Positions 13,200 through 24,794 are shown, counted from the stretch's first letter. The stretch: 64,000 nt of DNA from Dactylonectria macrodidyma (GCA_020744425.1 JAGMUV010000004.1:434001-498000), one strand, 5' to 3'. The notes: generated by a model from the sequence alone, not told the origin. Numbers and translations are program-made.

Positions 13200-13830
13200 T
13201 CACATAGACAGAGGAATATCAGTGTGACATACCTCTTTTTTGATTCCCACCAGCTTGTTAGACTCGTCCCAAAGCTTTCTGGCGCTGGCCTCGTCATAAG
13301 CCCAAGCGGCATGTCCATGTGACGAGCGAGGTTGGTAAAAAGACTCCCGGGCGCAGGGAAAGGGCATGCAACCCCTTTGCTCCGTAGCGTCGTTCAATCT
13401 CGTTGGCAAGGTAGATGTTTGCCGTCTTGGATTGTCCATACGCTACCCAAAGGCTGTACGGCTCCTTCTCAAAGTTGGGGCCGCAGAAACGAATTCCACT
13501 ATCGTTGTGAGCGATGGATGGAAGTGATACCACGTGGGACTGGAGAGAAGGCGAGACACCAGCGTTAAGGATGAGAAGGTTGAATTTGTCGCTTTGTCCT
13601 AAAAAGTTCTTGTCGGCCGCACGCACCGATTCAAGGGAATCCAAGCGCAACTCAATTCTGTGGATGGGCGCGCCGGACTTGGCTTCAGTTCCCTTCAAGA
13701 TCTCATTAATAGCCTCCTACACCATGACCGCGTCCCTGGCCGTGATGAAGAGAGTGGCTCCGGTTGCATGGAGGGCGCGAGCTGTCTCAAGGCTAATACT
13801 ATGAGGGTGCCGGAAGAGTCGGTACCTGGA
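13200..13830 (-). pseudogene. Decayed short-chain dehydrogenase (retinol dehydrogenase/TIC32-like)
   Basis: Minus-strand fragments of one SDR can be read in order but not in one frame. The N-terminal part (ISLETARALHATGATLFITARD) is followed by an in-frame TAG near 13715. Then come IEL-LDSLESVRAADKNFL and FNLLILNAGV, a direct jump to SHVVSLPSIAH that omits about 40 residues normally holding the QFGTNHLGHF region, and YGQSKTANIYLANEIERRYG with the active-site Tyr-x3-Lys. A second jump and frame change leads to AYDEASARKLWDESNKLVGI, a typical C-terminus of this group. The glycine motif near the N-terminus reads SIS where GIG is expected, which fits two G-to-A changes. A stop, a shift and two deletions make a functional product very unlikely. 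Confidence 0.8.
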
Positions 13831-14828
13831 AACTAGCCACTATACCATGGCATGTCACTCCTTGCATTGTACACAGCCTTCCCGAGACTTTCTGTGAGCT
13901 TTGCGCTTTTTGATTATATTTGTCATGAGTGTTCCCCAATCTAAGTAGCCTAGTCACCGCCTCGGCGAGCGATCTCGCTTCTCATTCACTAGGGAATCTC
14001 GCTCGATAAGGCCCTGATTCCTCTTAAAAACAATTATTTGACCATCCAATGACCAATGCTACGCTACCGCAATACCTACATCTAAGGCTGTTGTAGTTCC
14101 ACGCATACATAAAGATAGGGTGATGTATACCTGGTTTGTGTCATATTAGCAACTAATCGAAGGGTCCGCTTTGGAGTTTTCTTCATGATGAGACATGAGG
14201 CAAGGATAAAAACACCGCTAAAGGCAATAAATTCAAATTACGAGCTACTCAGCAAGAACAATAAAGAAAAGGCGGGAAAGGCCGTGATTTAGACAGCCAC
14301 TACTGCTACCGCCGATCAAGGCAGCGAATACTACCCGGATGTGAGACAGGCATCTAATAACTGAAAAGGGAGTGAAAAGAAATAAGTCGGATATCAAGAG
14401 ATGTAAAAACAATACCTCTCATAAGATTGCCCGTGTTGTTATGCACACGAGTCAAGCAGGTCATGTGGAAAAAAGTGCAACCGAAACCGAGTAGAAAATT
14501 CACCGAGGATTGAACTTGAACCCACTGTCGTACGGCGTCTTCAGAGAATGCGGGGAACCATGTTTTGCCCCAGACTAATCCCCTTATTTGACGACTGACG
14601 TACCTCGTGCTTCTATTCGCGCCCTATCAAGTTTGCTCCCTTCAGCTGAAACGCTTCTGGAAGAGGAATCGACGCTTCTAGGCTCGCAACTGGGGTATTG
14701 ACGACTTCCAGTACCTTACCTGTGACATCCACTGTGGAGGTGCATCCAGGGCGCATACAGCGGGCCAACGCCACCCCCACAACCACTACCGAGACAGAAG
14801 AACATTTTCCTCTATCAGAGATACCGGT
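13831..14828. other. Gene-free interval upstream of the Zn2Cys6 regulator
   Basis: 1 kb between the SDR pseudogene and the Zn2Cys6 regulator. It presumably holds the regulator's promoter and 5' leader. A T-loop-like stretch near 14510-14530 does not fold into a tRNA. No other feature was recognised. Confidence 0.35.
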
Positions 14829-17062
14829 ATGGGCTCGGCAGACAACAATGGAGCCGGCAACGCCCACGGCGATGTTGGTTACAATGGCAATGGCAATGGC
14901 TATAGTTTTGTTCCCTACGATCACCCATTCCCACAGCTATCACGCAAGATCAAGGCATGCACCGTGTGTCGACGACAAAAGGTAAGGCTACATGACTCAT
15001 GAGTTGCCTCCTTCACGATGCTGGGACCAAAACTGAACTTTTGTCCTCGTCTAGATCAAATGCCTCATGGATGATGCGGGTCCACCTTGTCGGCGGTGTG
15101 CCGAGAGGAATCTAGACTGCATCTTGGGCAAGAACTTGCAGACCATCATCGATGAAAAGTCACAGTGTGTTCCCTTGTGGCAGATACCTAATCGCAACAC
15201 AGAGGCTGACCAATCCGTTTAGGTACCTTGATACTGTTTTCCAGGACCTTGAACAAATACACGGCACTCTACGAGCAGTTGTGGAGAGGGTCGGCCTACC
15301 AGAGCCGCAACCGCTGCAGTCAACTGCTATCCGCGACACCGCGAGGTCACCAACGGGACGAGATGCCCTCGCAGGTTACGAAGCTGCTCATGGAGGTGGG
15401 AAACGAGCCAGAGTTGACAGCCAAGACAGCTACGGCCCATCATGCGACAACTCGCCTAAGATCTCGCCTGCCGACGAGGCCAACCTCCCCCACGTGCCCA
15501 TTCATTCTCTCTACAGACTCACCAAACTCCAAGCCCTCAGGTCTCCAGACGGCCCCGAGGAACGACAGAGCCGGACTGTTGACGACATCATATCTCGCGG
15601 CGTCATCAGCTTCAGCGACGCGCAGCGTTTGTTTTCTTTATACCGAGACCGCCTCGATTCCTTCATGTACGGCGTTGGATGTCGCTACCAGTCCCTGGAC
15701 GAGGTGCGACAAAAGAGCTCTATTCTCACGGTTGCCATCCTGACTGTTGCTGCGCTCCACGACCCAGCAGCAAACTCTATCTACGGCTTATGCAGATCCG
15801 AGTTTCGCAAGATGATAGAGCGATCCATCTTCGATCGCCAGGTCAACCATGACTACCTCCGCGCCATGTGTGTTGCTTCCTACTGGCTAAGCGATATGTC
15901 GTGGATGCTCTCTGGGCACGCCATTAGACGCGTGACCGAGGGCAACCTCTATAACATCCATATACGAGCCCAGCAGGAGCAGACCGAAGAAGCTGCCGAT
16001 GGTGTAAGGCTGTGGTATATACTGAATATATGCGACCAACATCTAGCAACGCTGTATGGGAGACCGGCTATTGTTCACTCAGATACATCGATGAAGGGAT
16101 GGGAGACCTTCTTAGAGTCGCCAATAGCAAATGCAGAGGATATTCGGCTCGCCAGTCAGGTAGCCCTGCTAAGCATTTTTGGGAGCATTCGCGAGTTGTT
16201 TGGCCCCGACACTGGGAAATCTATTCCACGAGCGTACCTGCATCAGATTGCGCACTTCAACAAACAACTCGATAACTGGGTCAGTCACTGGTCGGTAACA
16301 GTACAAGGTAAGTACTGCCTGAGCCATCTCTGACTTGAACTCACGCCCTTTTTTTTGCAATTGACTAATGATTTCTATCCAGAACAATATGACCATATCG
16401 GTGGTTTCCCGCGCAAAGGAGTACACCTTCACTACAACTTTGCTAAACTGCACCTTCACTCTCACGTTTTCCGAGGCCTTTCCAGCGAGAGCCCTATTCC
16501 TCACTACTTTCTCGACTGTACTGTTGCAGCTGTCTCCGCGGCCACATCTGTCATCGAGTTCATCCTCACAGATAGCGACGTCGCCGCAGGAGTAAACGGC
16601 ATGCCCTCGTACATCCATTGCATGACGGCGTTTGCATGTATGTTTCTCACTAAGGTTGTTACCAGATACGGCGGCGACTTAATCGAACTGGATCGCGTTC
16701 GAGATCTCATCACTCGTCTTGTGCGCCAATTCCGGGCTTTGCCAGTTGGGAGGTGGCACTTGGCTAACCTGATGGCCTCTGGGCTGGAAAAGATGGTCGT
16801 GACATTGGATCCAAGTAGAGAAGAACAAAACCGGCAATGGGCAACGGAAGCCTTGGCAAATCAGAACCCCAACGGTGTTCTTGATCAAAACGCCAGCCTG
16901 TTCGGTGGAGAGGCATCGTTCATGGGAGCGGATGGCGATATGATGTTCAACTACGCCATGAGCTTTGGGCTGTCTCCGGTATTTCGTTTCGATCCGAACA
17001 GCATCGGCGTGGAGGGGCTTCAGGAGTTCCCTGACGCTGACTATTCAGTTCCAAGGACTTAG
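14829..17062 (+). CDS. Zn2Cys6 binuclear-cluster transcription factor with fungal-specific regulatory domain
   Basis: Four exons, 14829-14981, 15055-15164, 15223-16307 and 16383-17062; 675 residues. The first intron (14982-15054) splits the DNA-binding domain, and splicing restores a Gal4-type cluster with Cys at 44, 47, 54, 63, 66 and 73 (CTVCRRQKIKC, then PCRRCAERNLDC). A Gly/Asn-rich N-terminal tail precedes it. Residues from about 180 to 560 form the fungal-specific transcription factor (middle homology) region, with the block YGVGCRYQSLDEVRQKSSIL near its start. The ATG at 14829 is the first in its frame after a stop near 14680. The gene is next to an oxidase, an aldolase and a transporter, which makes it a candidate pathway-specific regulator of 14.8-23.2 kb; that link is inference from position. 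Confidence 0.88.
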
Positions 17063-17319
17063 ATCGTGCAAATCAAAAATCTCTCTTCTTCAAAACTATG
17101 GGCTTGAAATGAAGAAGTTCGTCACCGCGCAATTTGTCACAACTCGAAGAGACAGGTGGTTTTATCTAATCGACCAGATTGTGTATTGTGCGTATTCCAT
17201 CTATCCATCACCGTAACTCTATGGTCCTATAGATTTGTTACACCTCTATGAGTAACAGTGCACATTACGCCATTTCAAGCAAAGATAACTAAAGCGCAAG
17301 CTCTTAAGCCCAAGTTTAT

Positions 17320-19087
17320 CTACAACTTCGAAGCCCGTGACCTCTTTATAACCACATCCGTTTCTAGGTCATCGGTGTTGACCAAATGATCTATATCTCG
17401 AGTATTCACCAACCTCGACGTTGCTTCATCCAGGCTCGTGATGCCGCAAAGCCGCATCGAAGTTTCTATTTCATCCTTGAGAACTACACATGACCAAATT
17501 AGTAACAAGAATTTGCTTTTAGTAGTGTTATTTGACTCACTCTGCGTGAGATGCTCTGCACCGTCTTGGCCGTAGACGAGGGAGTAAAGGTAAGGTCGAC
17601 CAATGCCCACAGCAGTAGCCCCTAGAGCAATGGCCTTAAGAATATCGGAGCCTCGCTCAAAGCCACCGTCGACGTACACCTCTAGATTTCCAAACACTTC
17701 TGGGCACACTTTTCTCAGCTCCAGTAGCACCAAAATGCTCGCGGGTGAACTAAACAGTCTAGAGTTAGTAAAGGGTCGCCACGGTATTTTGTTTTTTCTT
17801 TCGGCTTACCCATCCAAAGACCGACCGCCATGGTTGCCCAAAAGAACACCATCAACGCCATAGCTCACAGCCTTTTTAACGTCCTCTGCCGTTTGTACAC
17901 CCTTCAAAACGATAGGGACTCCGCAGGCCTCACGGATCCAAGCCAGATCCTTCCAGCACAAAGATTTGTCGATGTACTGGGCCATCAACCTCCCGAGGCC
18001 GCTTCCTTTCTTATCTTTACTGCTCTCTCCTCCGCTTATTGCTGACTTTATTTTGACGGCCTGGGCAGCCCGTTCATCAGCTTCTCGCTTGCCTGGGACA
18101 GGCGCATCGACTGTGACGAAGACAGCCTTGACACCAAGTTCCTTGGCCGTCTTTAGTAATTCAATGGTCTTTTGGCGGTCTGAGTTGACGTAAAGCTGGA
18201 AAAAGAAGGGCTGGTCGGGCGGAGCGGCGGAAATGATCGATCGTAACGTATAAGAGGCGTTGCTAGAGATCTAGAACTTCCTGTCAATAGAGATTCTTCA
18301 ACTGAATTCCCGATTGAAATATAGAACTTACGCATTGGACAATGCCCTCGCTGGCAGCAGCTCTGGCAAGCGCTAGCTCGCCATCTGGATGCGCTAGTCT
18401 TGCCATGGCCGTAGGTGAAATAAAGAACGGCGCCTTAGTCCTGTGTCCAAGGATGCTTGTCTGGTAGTCCACATTCAAGACATTCTTTAAAATTCTTGGT
18501 CGTATCATAACCCTCCGCACCAGCTCCTTATTCTTCGTGTGCGTTACCAGATCGGTGGCTGCTGACGAGTAGAAAGCCCATGTTTTAGCCGTCAGCGCCT
18601 TCGAAGCCGCGAGTTCAAAGTCCGGCGCGCCGATAATTGACTCGAGATCGGGAATGGAGCTGTTCTCTCTTGAAGTTGTAGGTTCTGGCACTGCCGCAAC
18701 TGGTGGTGTAGATGGTGTTGCTGTGATGATCGTCGGAGGAGCTTGTGTAGCTTTGAGTGAGGGGCTGGGAAGTGGTTCTTGAAGAACGCCGATGAAACTG
18801 CCCTTGGGCATCTCTTCGAGCATGTCGGGCGCGTGTGCTTCGTCGAATGATTGGGTAGCGTCCGATCCGGCGCACTTAAGCAGGACTATTATGCAAAGGC
18901 TTAGTGTTGAACATGTGAAGTGTCGTCAAATTAGCCTACCAGATGATCCTCCTGGGTGCTCGTCAACAAATTTGGTAATGTCCCAGACTTTGGAGTGCAC
19001 TGCGATCCAGCAATCGGATCTTGACTTGTGCTTGTTAAGGTCCTTCAGCGTTACCAAGGGGATCTCCTTCATTGTGGTCTCTGCCAT
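17320..19087 (-). CDS. Flavocytochrome b2-like FMN-dependent 2-hydroxyacid dehydrogenase with C-terminal SKL
   Basis: Five exons on the minus strand: 19087-18940, 18885-18332, 18270-17810, 17749-17541 and 17483-17320; 511 residues. Residues 8-80 are a cytochrome b5 domain (HPGG at 44-47, second heme ligand probably His67). A Pro/Thr-rich linker follows, then the FMN-binding TIM barrel of the lactate/glycolate oxidase family. Visible active-site elements are QLYVNSD, VTVDAPVPGKRE, the Lys in VLKGVQT, and GNHGGRSLDG with the catalytic His and Arg. These enzymes oxidise L-2-hydroxy acids to 2-oxo acids. The protein starts directly at the b5 domain, without the long mitochondrial presequence of yeast Cyb2, and ends in SKL, a type 1 peroxisomal signal. 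The substrate is not determined. It is divergent from the DapA-family gene and convergent with the Zn2Cys6 regulator. Confidence 0.9.
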
Positions 19088-19814
19088 GCCGCAGAATCAA
19101 TATCGCAGCTCCGTCTCGTTAGCGCGTCAGAATCTGCTGTAGCTACTGAACAACTGTTACCAACGACAGACAGAGTACTTTCCCTTGGCAGATTTTCAGA
19201 AGGAGACATCCCATTTCAGATAGCAATTGACAGGATCATTGATACGAATCCCTGCGGTAAAAGCCCCCAAGCACCTGGAGCTTCGTCCGTCGATGGGGCA
19301 GCAAGGTTTCCGTTTGCGGTTAAGCCCGGTCTCGCGCCGTTCCCCACATCGGCCGGAAGCTCCGTGTCGCGGGGAAGTGTTCGGCTTTGACCCATGACTT
19401 TGACTAGGATCACTCATACTCAGCCAGTCTTTCTCTCATCTTCCCCTCACTCAAACACTTTCTCACACATCACACCCCGCATTCACTTGCTGGGTGGGAA
19501 GTGAGGTGGGGCACATTGTGTGTGGATCCCGGCCGAGGCGCCGACGTGATGAATCAGGGATGGCTAAAAGCAATCGACAGAGACAACGACAACGTTGCTT
19601 ACACAAAGAGACAGGCATTCCATATGTTTGTATACACAGAGAGCCACTTCATACACCATATACTCCTCTGCGTTCATCAGCATTCGAAGTTGTTCATCAA
19701 TACTCCAACAACATCTTGCACAGTCACACAACGCTCCTCTACACCTAAGCATCTAAATCGTCCATTGATACCCCAACAGCTTCTTCACCCACATCATCCC
19801 AATCACCACTCGTC
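19088..19814. promoter_or_regulatory. Divergent promoter between the flavocytochrome and aldolase genes
   Basis: 727-bp intergenic region between two start codons pointing apart, so both promoters must lie here. The half near the aldolase is C/A/T-rich with a pyrimidine-rich leader just before 19815. Candidate CreA-type hexamers (SYGGRG) appear near 19373 and 19504, and on the other strand near 19477. This is suggestive only. Confidence 0.5.
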
Positions 19815-20801
19815 ATGCCTCGCAGCACTATCGCCGCTAAGGCTAACCCTCTCCCTCCTGGCGTCTACACCCCCGTCGTCACTCTGTACAAGGCTGGCGA
19901 CCCTGCTCAGGACGTAGATCACGATGCCATGTACAAGCAGTGCCAGGCCCTTGTCAACGCTGGCATGCATGGCCTAGTCTACCTGGGCACCAATGGCGAA
20001 CTTGCTCTTCTTACTGCTCCTGAGCGCAAGTCGATCCTCGAAACGGCTGTGCGCGCGATTAAGGATCTAAACAAGCCCAACTATCCCATCGTGGCAGGCA
20101 TCTCTGCGCAGTCAACAAGAGAAACCATCCTCAATGCCAAAGACGCGGCGAGCGCTGGCGCCAACTTTGCCCTTCTCCTTCCACCTAGTTACTGGGCAAA
20201 GGCTCTATCCAGCGACGCCCATCTGTCCTACTTCCGGGCCGTCGCTGATGCTTCACCCATCCCAATCGTCATTTATAACTTCCCAGGAGTCACCGCTGGC
20301 GTGGACCTCGACTCAGACCAGATCACCGCTCTAGCCTCTCACCCTAATATCGTGGCCGTCAAGCTTACATGTGGCAATGTCGGAAAGTTGACGCGTCTCA
20401 CGAGCAAGTTCTCACACGAGCAGTTTGGAGTTTTTGGTGGGAGCAGCGATTACCTGCTCCCCACGCTATATGCTGGCGGAAGTGGCTGTGTTACTGGAAT
20501 GGGAAACATCTTCCCGGCTTCCACTTCCGGAGTGTACGATCTTTGGAAAGCTGATAGAATTACAGAGGCCAAGGAGTTGCAGGGAGATGTTGCCAACGCC
20601 GAATGGGCCTGCAAGAAGGGCATCGCTTGTACCAAGTACGGAGCTTGGTATTACTTGGGACGTGACTTGGGCTTATCTGAGGAGTCAACCTGGGAAATGA
20701 GGCAACCATATCAACCTCTAAGCGATGGCATGAAGAAGTGGACACTAGAAACTCTTGGTGTGTTAGAGAAGGCGGAAAAGGAGAGGCCGTGGAGGAAATA
20801 G
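19815..20801 (+). CDS. DapA/N-acetylneuraminate lyase-family class I aldolase
   Basis: Intronless, 328 residues. The pattern GTNGE at 58-62, the catalytic Tyr154 in VIYNFPG and the Schiff-base Lys183 in VAVKLT identify the dihydrodipicolinate synthase/N-acetylneuraminate lyase family. Fungi make lysine by the aminoadipate route, so a biosynthetic DHDPS role is unlikely. Fungal members known to be catabolic split 2-keto-3-deoxy sugar acids (L-galactonate or L-rhamnonate routes) or 4-hydroxy-2-oxoglutarate to pyruvate and an aldehyde. Which of these applies cannot be read from the sequence. It shares a divergent promoter with the 2-hydroxyacid dehydrogenase and lies just upstream of a transporter in the same orientation. 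Confidence 0.87.
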   Translation: MPRSTIAAKANPLPPGVYTPVVTLYKAGDPAQDVDHDAMYKQCQALVNAGMHGLVYLGTNGELALLTAPERKSILETAVRAIKDLNKPNYPIVAGISAQSTRETILNAKDAASAGANFALLLPPSYWAKALSSDAHLSYFRAVADASPIPIVIYNFPGVTAGVDLDSDQITALASHPNIVAVKLTCGNVGKLTRLTSKFSHEQFGVFGGSSDYLLPTLYAGGSGCVTGMGNIFPASTSGVYDLWKADRITEAKELQGDVANAEWACKKGIACTKYGAWYYLGRDLGLSEESTWEMRQPYQPLSDGMKKWTLETLGVLEKAEKERPWRK

Positions 20802-21084
20802 AAACAGACTACAATAAAAATCAACATCACGATCGAGTTATGCATCAATGAAAACAGCAGAAATGTCACGACTGTCACCACCAATTGCAGGCGCCTGACA
20901 AAGGCTCAAATCATCATCATAAGTTCACAGCATTTCTGCACAAGGTGCCCTTATTCAGGTCGTGCGACCTTCTGCCGCACCCACGGGTCTGACACTGATC
21001 TGCCCCTCCTTTCTGTCAAGCACACCGTCTTTGAGCCAGATACACGGACACTGTCTCGGGTTTCTTTTCCCCGCATCCTACTCA

Positions 21085-21297
21085 CCCCAGCTGTGGGTCG
21101 AGATATCCACCCCTCCCCCATAATGAGGGTGGTCATAACTTCATAAGCTGGGGTAACAACGGGGATATTATGAGCTACTATTACCGACAGGACTTTGTCG
21201 GCCGCAACCCCAAGTATCCGACCGCTTGAAGTTCCGGGGTAAGCGCAAGCGAGTACCACTTGGGGTAAACACGGCGTTTCGTCCGAGATATCTGGGG
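21085..21297. promoter_or_regulatory. Cluster of CreA-type sites and repeated GGGGTA motif upstream of the transporter
   Basis: Four matches to the CreA consensus SYGGRG lie within 213 bp: 21085-21090 (minus), 21148-21153, 21234-21239 and 21292-21297 (plus). The hexamer GGGGTA recurs four times in the same orientation, starting near 21151, 21236, 21262 and 21294, usually preceded by T or C. The 9-mer CGAGATATC also occurs twice (near 21099 and 21284). About one SYGGRG match would be expected by chance. The site precedes the Dal5-family transporter start by 170-380 bp. Confidence 0.5.
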
Positions 21298-21467
21298 TAG
21301 GGGTAGAGGTGTGGGTGGTATCAACGTTGAGGGGGAAGATCGACCCCATATAATCCTAGAATACTCGACGATCTGTTGAAGTTAAATTGGCCGCTTCTAA
21401 GAGAGCCTGACTTATCCTCTTACACAACCTGACATTGGATATTGGGCTGGAAGAGCAACAAAAGAAA

Positions 21468-23214
21468 ATGACAGACGCCATTGAGAAGCCGCAACTTGAG
21501 GAGGCGGAGAGTGGAAAGCCTCACCACATTGATCCCAACGACCTACCACTCCCAGACGAACTCATTCACTTGAGCAGAGATGATGTTCAGAAACTCGAAA
21601 AAACCTTGACCCGTCGACTAGACATGACTCTAATGCCTACCGTCTTCCTGCTGTTTCTATTGAACATCCTGTAAGGACTCATTTCAATGTTTTCAGATCT
21701 TGCAGTCTACTGACATGAAATTAGAGACCGGAACAATATCGCCAGCGCAAAGATTGTTGGTCTCCAAGAAGATCTCGGCATGAACAACAATCAATACAAC
21801 ACAGTTCTCATGATGTTCTACATCGGATGTATGTGTGAAATATTCCGTCTCATCAGACGGAACTGCTCACTAACGACTACCAGACATCATTACTCAAATC
21901 CCCTCAAACATGATCATCGGCAAAGTGCGCCCATCGTACTACATCTGCCTGGTCACCTCATTATGGGGCATCGTATCAATGAGCCAGGGCTTCACCAAAA
22001 ACTTTACTCAGATTGCCGCTCTCAGATTTGTGCTTGGACTTGTCGAGGCGCCATTCTTGCCCGCTGTCTTTGTTGTCATGAGTTGCTGGTACAAGCGTAG
22101 TGAGCTACCGCCTCGCATCGCAATCCTCTATGGCGGCAATATGATGTCGGCCGCCTTCTCTGGCCTTATCGCGGCAGGCATTACGAGTCGCATGGATGGT
22201 GTTGGTGGGCGGGCTTCTTGGTCCTGGTTGTTCATCATCGAGGGTTCGGTCACCGTGATCATTGCCATCTTGTTGGTGCCTATACTCACCGATTACCCGC
22301 TTCAGAGTAAGCATCACTTCATCTCTCGCGAACTCCAGCTAGTTGGTGTAAGTCACTCTCGATTACATGAAACCGTTGAATATTTGGCAGAGCTGATGCA
22401 TGCAAAAGGAATGGCGCATCCGCAAGGAAAATGCAGGCATCGTCGACGAGGACCCTGAGTCCATCTGGTGGGGATTGAAGCAAGCCTTGATCGACCCGAA
22501 GCTGTACATGTTCATTGTACTGCAGATGGCACTCATCACCGCGCAGTCCTTCAACAACTTCTTCCCTTCCATTGTCGGAACTCTGGGATACGGAAGTACA
22601 GTCACGTTGCTCCTTACAGCCCCCCCTTACTTCTTTGCCTTTATTGTTTCCCTCTCCATTTCCTTCCACGCCGGTCATAAGAAGGAGAGAGGTTGGCATA
22701 TTTTCGTTCCTCTGATGTTTGCTATTCTCGGAAATATCCTAGTAAGAGCCTCATATCTCATAGAAACACCTGTCAAATTGCTAACTCAACCGCTCAGGCC
22801 ATGTTTGTCCCTTCAACTGGTGGTCGGTACTTCTCAATGTTTCTATTAACTGCTGGATCATACGCACCTTACAGTCTTTGCGTGAGTTGGCTGAGTGCTT
22901 CTCTCCCACGACCACGTGCAAAGCGTGCAGTAGCCCTTGCTATCGTCAACGTAATGGCTGCTGGTGTTGCGCACTTCTATACCGTTTACATGTTCCCGGA
23001 TTGGCAAAAGCCGCGGTACTACATTGGCGGGGGTATGATGGCTGGAGCTTGCCTTGTCTGCGGATGCATGGCCTTATTCATCAAGTACTATCTCAAGAAA
23101 CAGAATAGGAAGCTTGAGGCGGAGGAGGCACGTGGCGGACTCAACTACAGCCGGATCATTGGTTCTGGCAAGAGTGACAACGGGGCTATGGTGTCTTTTA
23201 GATACGTGCACTAA
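21468..23214 (+). CDS. MFS transporter, anion:cation symporter (Dal5/Tna1 allantoate-nicotinate permease-like)
   Basis: Five exons, 21468-21670, 21725-21828, 21884-22347, 22409-22741 and 22798-23214; 506 residues with about 12 membrane helices. Family blocks are visible: FLLFLLNILDRNNIASAK in helix 1, YIITQIPSNMII, LRFVLGLVEAPFLPA, LFIIEGSVTVIIA and the long cytoplasmic loop WRIRKENAGIVDEDPES before helix 7. These proteins import organic anions such as allantoate, nicotinate or other carboxylates at the plasma membrane. The start chosen is the ATG at 21468. A few codons upstream stay open but lack an ATG. Its position downstream of an aldolase and hydroxyacid dehydrogenase suggests uptake of that pathway's substrate. 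Confidence 0.88.
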
Positions 23215-23696
23215 TGTGCATGCGGCACCATGATCTGAAGTCGAACTCGATTCGAGCTTGAGGCCTTGAGGCTGAGCCTGAGCATGGGAGACAATTGGAA
23301 TTTTTGAAGGATTCGCCTATCCAGAAGCCGTGTTACAATCCCTATATTTCCAATTGACTCAAATTAGCACGTAGCACGCGATGGCAAGGTTGATTATATG
23401 TACAGTACCCATCATTAACTGAGCCAGCATCAAACGAGGCTTCATCTCTGACGTCGACACACCTCAAGGGGACGTAGGCAGTTACCACCCGCCTAATAAA
23501 TCTTGGGCGACTTCATATTTAATCATACCATTGAAATGAGAAGGCACAATTAATCACTAGAAAGCTTGACTAACTCGGGAACATGATGTCTTCAAGAATG
23601 ACAGACAACCACTAAAAGTGGGGATACACTCTTCCCTACCAGGCCTTAGAGAGCCTGGACAGCAAATGTCTGAATGACACCACCAACTCTTTCAAG

Positions 23697-24794
23697 ATGC
23701 AGCTTGCGTTGCGCGCGGCAGCGGCCTACGATGCCACAGAGCTGTATGCAACCGGCTTCAATGCCTGGAACCAGCTCATTTTCGAGCCCACGATGATGGA
23801 AGAGGAGCCAGACGACCTCTATTCCTTCACAAAGGTTCTCAGCACCGAGACAATCGGTCGGCCGCTTGCGCACCTCTGCTACACTGTTGGTACGCAAATC
23901 CGTCTACTTTGCAGGGCTTTGCTGATGAATTGAAGTGTATCGCAATGCAGCCAAGTGTGTGGCCGGGTCACATCCCAGTGCTATGATCAGTCTTGACCCC
24001 GAGGAGAAGGACATCTTCGATCACGTCCATGCCATCTCGGCAGACGGCGCAATCCTTACCGTTGAGGACCAAAAGCTTGTAGACAGCGGCCAGTCCATCG
24101 TGAGGTATCCGTCCACAAATGCGTGGAAATTAGGTATCGATGGTCAATCGTGGCCCTGCGACTCCCCCGTCAGGCAGATGGCCGCCTACGACGCTGGCTT
24201 CGTCATCCTCCATGAGGACGCATCCGTTTTCACACTCGGAGACGGCCGATTCGAGGACTGTTTGGGCCGAGATGTCAACGATTCCAAGTAAGTGAACATC
24301 CCTCCAAAAAGCCAAATATGCTGTGCTCAGACAACAGCAGCCCAGCAGACGAGCCAGGTGTGGTGACCGACCTCGGCGACCTAGGAGAACCGATCAAAAA
24401 GGTCGTCGCGGGCGGCCACAATGTCGCTGTGCTGACGGAGGGAGGCAGCCTGTATCTTTGGGGCGCCGAGTCAACCGGATCCCGAAGTCGGCAGCAAGCG
24501 TTTCCCGGCATCAGTGCGATGCCCAACTATGTCGAAGTCGATGGCGAAAAGGATGTAGAAGACGTTGCTCTTGGGGAGTCTCATGCCATTGCCTTGACGA
24601 CTGATGGGTGCATTTACGTCGTTGGTGACAATACAAATGGTCAACTTGGGCTGGGACGGGATTTCACAGTCGTTGCCGAGTCTTGGACCAAAATTGACTT
24701 CAAAGTTCCGACAGGGTGGAGAGTGATTGGTGTCGAGGCAGGCCCCAGGTCATCATTCATCCTCACGATCAAGACAAAGCCCGAAGAGGCATGA
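23697..24794 (+). CDS. RCC1-repeat (beta-propeller) protein
   Basis: Three exons, 23697-23889, 23936-24287 and 24338-24794; 333 residues. RCC1-type repeats are recognisable at both ends: ELYATGFNAWNQL near the N-terminus, then GGHNVAVLTEGGSLYLWG, GESHAIALTTDGCIYVVGDN and NGQLGLG near the C-terminus. Seven-bladed RCC1-like propellers act as protein-interaction scaffolds or GTPase regulators. At this length it resembles small fungal RCC1/Ats1-like proteins rather than the nuclear Ran exchange factor. The second splice acceptor is one of two close alternatives (24337 or 24340), both in frame. The first intron is only 46 nt. Confidence 0.75.

Noticed and set aside
14510..14550. tRNA-like T-loop sequence on the minus strand
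   Set aside because: The flanking bases do not form the T-stem or an acceptor stem, and no anticodon arm is found.
20951..21349. 132-codon minus-strand frame between the aldolase and the transporter
   Set aside because: No domain, and it overlaps the cluster of promoter-type motifs. More likely regulatory DNA.
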